Shown: in pieces, positions 4,592 to 7,050 of the stretch
How positions within the stretch are numbered: the first letter of the stretch is position 1
How the letters are laid out: every line of letters begins with the position of its first letter
Origin: Methanobacteriota archaeon
Lineage (GTDB): Archaea; Thermoplasmatota; Poseidoniia; Poseidoniales; Poseidoniaceae
Reading direction: 5' to 3'
Length of the DNA: 7,050 bases
Assembly (NCBI GenBank): GCA_002707335.2
Contig: PAMN02000054.1
Span: 1-7,050 of the forward strand
Notes under the pieces: generated by a model
Database searches by the model: none
Told to the model about the DNA's origin: nothing
Seen by the model: only the letters and a program-made list of their open reading frames with translations
Position numbers and translations under genes: made by a program

Positions 4592-7050
4592 ATGTCGACA
4601 GAAAACGACAGTAAAATTGGAGCTCCAGATGCTATGTTTGGGTGGTTACTTGCACCTATTGCAATTCTTCTGGCTCTATTAGCGGATAGTGGACTAGATT
4701 TCGGTTTAGTTCTAGGAACAGATGAAATTAAGCCCTTTGCTATGATTGCGCTTGGTGCAATCTTGGCAATGGCTCCACGTGTACTACGTGAAAGAGAACT
4801 CATCACAATGTCTGCTGCAACAATTTCCCTCGCCACATTGATCGTCGCTCTTGTGTTGACCAATGTAGTTGCATCATTCGTTGACTCAAATTTCATTGCG
4901 TTGATTTTCTTCGTAACGATGTTTGGTGGTTATCTTCTTGACAATAGTGGAAGACATGAATGGAACACTATTCTAGTTTTCAGTATGATTGGATTGTGGA
5001 CAGCCGTAGTGGCTGCTGCCAATTATGCAGATACTAACGACAACATTCTCGTCTTCGGCGGAGAGGAATATACCAGAAACGGTGCATGGCAGGAAGCAAT
5101 TGGATATGTATTCTTCAGCATTTGGGCTATTTTCACAATCCTTGGAATGCTTGCAGCTGTGCTGCTTCGAGGAATTCTAACTCCGGCAACGGATGTTGGG
5201 TGGTTCGGATACATCAAGCCTGTAGAAGGCAATTACAACATTGCTACACTTCCGTTGCAAATCGCTCTAGGTGTTTGGGCATTAACCCACATTGTGACAT
5301 TGTACTACTTTGGAACATTGAGTGAACTAAACGTCCTGGGAATTGCTGGACTGGAAGGATATCACGGATATATCGGATTTTGGCCAGCAGCATTAACTGG
5401 AGTCGTAGCACTAACTTGTGCTTGGATGGCTGCAGAGAAATGGTACACTCGTGCCCTCTTCATCGGATCAATGTGGGCTTTGTACATAGTCTCCTCTCTA
5501 TATGAGACCAATCACTGGACAAGCGACAGATTAGACGGTTCATGGGCAGTATGGATATGGTTTGGAATAACATTCTTCATCGGTGTTATGATTTACTGGT
5601 TTGCTACTCACGAACAGTATGGTGGATGGAAAAATAGAGAATTACACCAACCAAGTCAAGCCAAAGTATTCTGGTCTAATCACTGGGCTGGAATCATGAT
5701 TTTCATGGCATTCCTAACAGGACTTGCAATTAGAGTACAATGGTATTTCGTACCGTCAATGAACTCCTCTGCTTTGGCATCATGGGACTTGACAGGTGGA
5801 TCTGACCCTTGGTACATGAAGAGAGTTGTTGACTATGTTATCGCTGAAAACGCTCACTTGATTTGGGATGCTGACAGAAATTATCCAGTTGGAGGAATCA
5901 ATCCTCGACCTCCATTGTTCTCATGGTCAATGGCAATTGGTGCTATGATGCTCACAAATCTTGGAATGAATTCTGATGAAGCAGTTTGGTTTTCCATGCT
6001 TGCACTTCCTGCAATCTATGGTGCTCTAATCGTATTCCCTATGGCGGGAATTGCAAAGGATCACTTTGGTAAGGGTGCAGGAGTATTGGCTGCATGGTTA
6101 ATCGCTTTCATGCCAACACACGTCCAAAAATCAACATGGGGTATGGCAGACCACGATTCTTTCGTGCTGCTCTTCTTGACCGCTGCTTTCATGTTTTATC
6201 TTAGAGCAATCAAGCATGGTGGAGATGATAGGCTTTCACGCCATACTAATGCATGGCCATCTGGTATTTACAACGCATTTGCTGCTGTTATGAAAGAAAA
6301 GCGAACAGCTACACTAAATGCAATTGCGGCAGGTGTGTGTTTCGGTATTGTTGCTCTGGGTTGGAAAGGTTTCGTTTATGGGCCTGCAATCATATTCTTG
6401 GCTTATGTTGTTCAAGTAGCAATGAACATGCTGAGAAAGAAAGACAGCACAACAATTTCAACAATCAACATTTTGTTACTAGCAACCATTTTTGTTATGA
6501 CAATGCCATTCTATGCTCATCCACAATTGAACCTAGTATGGAATTCAACCGGTTTGCAACCTCTTGTTTTCATAGCAATATTCACATTAGCGATTGCATG
6601 GATTACAACTGGTTTCCGTGACAAACCGTGGTTATTGGTTCTAGGTTCACTTTTCACTGGTGGAATCGTGTTTGGTGTTGTTCTGTATCTGTTACAACTT
6701 GCGGACATGTCCAACGCATGGGAAGTATTGACTACAGGTTCTGGATATTTCACAAAGAACAAGATATTTGGAACGATTGCTGAAGCAAGTGCTCCAAGTA
6801 GAGGTCAGTTATTCGCATCATTCGGACCAATTGTGTTCGTAATTGCGATTGTAATGGGATTCATCGCTTTGTGGGACGGTATAGTAAAGAAGAATCAGAC
6901 ACATCTTATCCTAGGAATGTGGGTTCTAGTTGCTTCATACATGGCATGGTCAGCAGGTAGATTCCTGTTCAATGCTGCTCCTGCTATGGCTGTAATGGGT
7001 GCTTGGGGTATCACAGGATTGTGGCGAGCAAGTGGCGCAGGCGAAATGGC
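4592..7050 (+). CDS. aglB: AglB/STT3-type oligosaccharyltransferase catalytic subunit with large N-terminal multi-membrane extension (3' end outside window)
   Basis: AglB transfers an oligosaccharide from a dolichol-type phosphate carrier to Asn in N-X-S/T on the outer face of the membrane. The frame is open from the ATG at 4592 to the window end, covering 819 residues. STT3 signatures: the first acidic motif GGSDPWYMKRV, with D405 in the first external loop; the second motif WGMADHDSF, with D520-H-D522; the TIxE motif T728-I-A-E731 followed by ASAPSRGQ in external loop 5; and SAGRF (787-791) in a late helix. The downstream WWDYG sequon-binding domain would lie beyond the window. The canonical first core helix is at ~364-387. 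Before it come about ten hydrophobic segments (~14-31, 47-62, 72-95, 100-117, 125-145, 167-192, 219-240, 259-280, 285-303, 317-338). This is an unusual N-terminal membrane domain whose function I do not recognise. It has its own TATA-like box and Shine-Dalgarno site. Confidence 0.93.
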   Translation, partial: MSTENDSKIGAPDAMFGWLLAPIAILLALLADSGLDFGLVLGTDEIKPFAMIALGAILAMAPRVLRERELITMSAATISLATLIVALVLTNVVASFVDSNFIALIFFVTMFGGYLLDNSGRHEWNTILVFSMIGLWTAVVAAANYADTNDNILVFGGEEYTRNGAWQEAIGYVFFSIWAIFTILGMLAAVLLRGILTPATDVGWFGYIKPVEGNYNIATLPLQIALGVWALTHIVTLYYFGTLSELNVLGIAGLEGYHGYIGFWPAALTGVVALTCAWMAAEKWYTRALFIGSMWALYIVSSLYETNHWTSDRLDGSWAVWIWFGITFFIGVMIYWFATHEQYGGWKNRELHQPSQAKVFWSNHWAGIMIFMAFLTGLAIRVQWYFVPSMNSSALASWDLTGGSDPWYMKRVVDYVIAENAHLIWDADRNYPVGGINPRPPLFSWSMAIGAMMLTNLGMNSDEAVWFSMLALPAIYGALIVFPMAGIAKDHFGKGAGVLAAWLIAFMPTHVQKSTWGMADHDSFVLLFLTAAFMFYLRAIKHGGDDRLSRHTNAWPSGIYNAFAAVMKEKRTATLNAIAAGVCFGIVALGWKGFVYGPAIIFLAYVVQVAMNMLRKKDSTTISTINILLLATIFVMTMPFYAHPQLNLVWNSTGLQPLVFIAIFTLAIAWITTGFRDKPWLLVLGSLFTGGIVFGVVLYLLQLADMSNAWEVLTTGSGYFTKNKIFGTIAEASAPSRGQLFASFGPIVFVIAIVMGFIALWDGIVKKNQTHLILGMWVLVASYMAWSAGRFLFNAAPAMAVMGAWGITGLWRASGAGEM

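Noticed and set aside
4165..4896. 243-codon open frame on the minus strand
   Set aside because: It lies antisense across the end of purD, the spacer and the start of aglB, both of which have clear family motifs. Its composition (low-complexity Ser/Ala then Leu/His-rich) matches no family I know.
6253..6762. Plus- and minus-strand frames inside the aglB coding region
   Set aside because: Both lie in other frames of a continuous, motif-bearing AglB frame. Cys/Asn/His-rich composition is typical of shadow frames.
1..7050. CRISPR array, tRNA/rRNA, insertion sequence, defence system
   Set aside because: I saw no regularly spaced repeats, cloverleaf-like sequence, transposase or integrase motif, or nuclease/helicase gene. 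The genes are core metabolism and envelope functions.

Overview
The window is almost certainly archaeal. It encodes a CDP-archaeol synthase (CarS), which belongs to archaeal ether-lipid synthesis, and an AglB/STT3-type oligosaccharyltransferase. It also carries large, Asp/Asn/Gly-rich exported proteins. The moderate to low GC content, compact gene spacing and style of the surface proteins recall marine Thermoplasmatota (Marine Group II/III, Candidatus Poseidoniia). That placement is inference from gene content, not a phylogeny.

Layout: (1) 2-790, plus strand, is the 3' end of an exported-looking beta-rich protein of unknown function. (2) Two bases later, convergent on the minus strand, 2442-793 encodes a type I membrane surface protein. 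It has a signal peptide, beta-solenoid-like repeats, a CARDB/Ig-like domain, seven N-glycosylation sequons and a C-terminal membrane anchor. (3) 3100-2492, minus, is CarS, possibly co-transcribed with (2). (4) An 88-bp divergent spacer (3101-3188) contains a 10-bp direct repeat. (5) 3189-4439, plus, is PurD (GAR synthetase, purine synthesis). (6) A 152-bp spacer (4440-4591) holds a TATA-like box, a small leader hairpin and a Shine-Dalgarno-like site. (7) 4592 to the window end, plus, is AglB, open at its 3' end.

CarS makes the activated archaeal lipid precursor. AglB glycosylates proteins on the outer face of the membrane. The sequon-rich anchored protein is a plausible type of AglB substrate. 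This part of the window therefore has a cell-envelope theme, with PurD as a housekeeping gene in between.

The most notable point is that the AglB has about 360 residues with roughly ten predicted membrane segments ahead of the canonical STT3 core. Its first catalytic Asp is D405, whereas it usually lies near residue 50. I saw no tRNA, rRNA, CRISPR array, insertion sequence or integrase.
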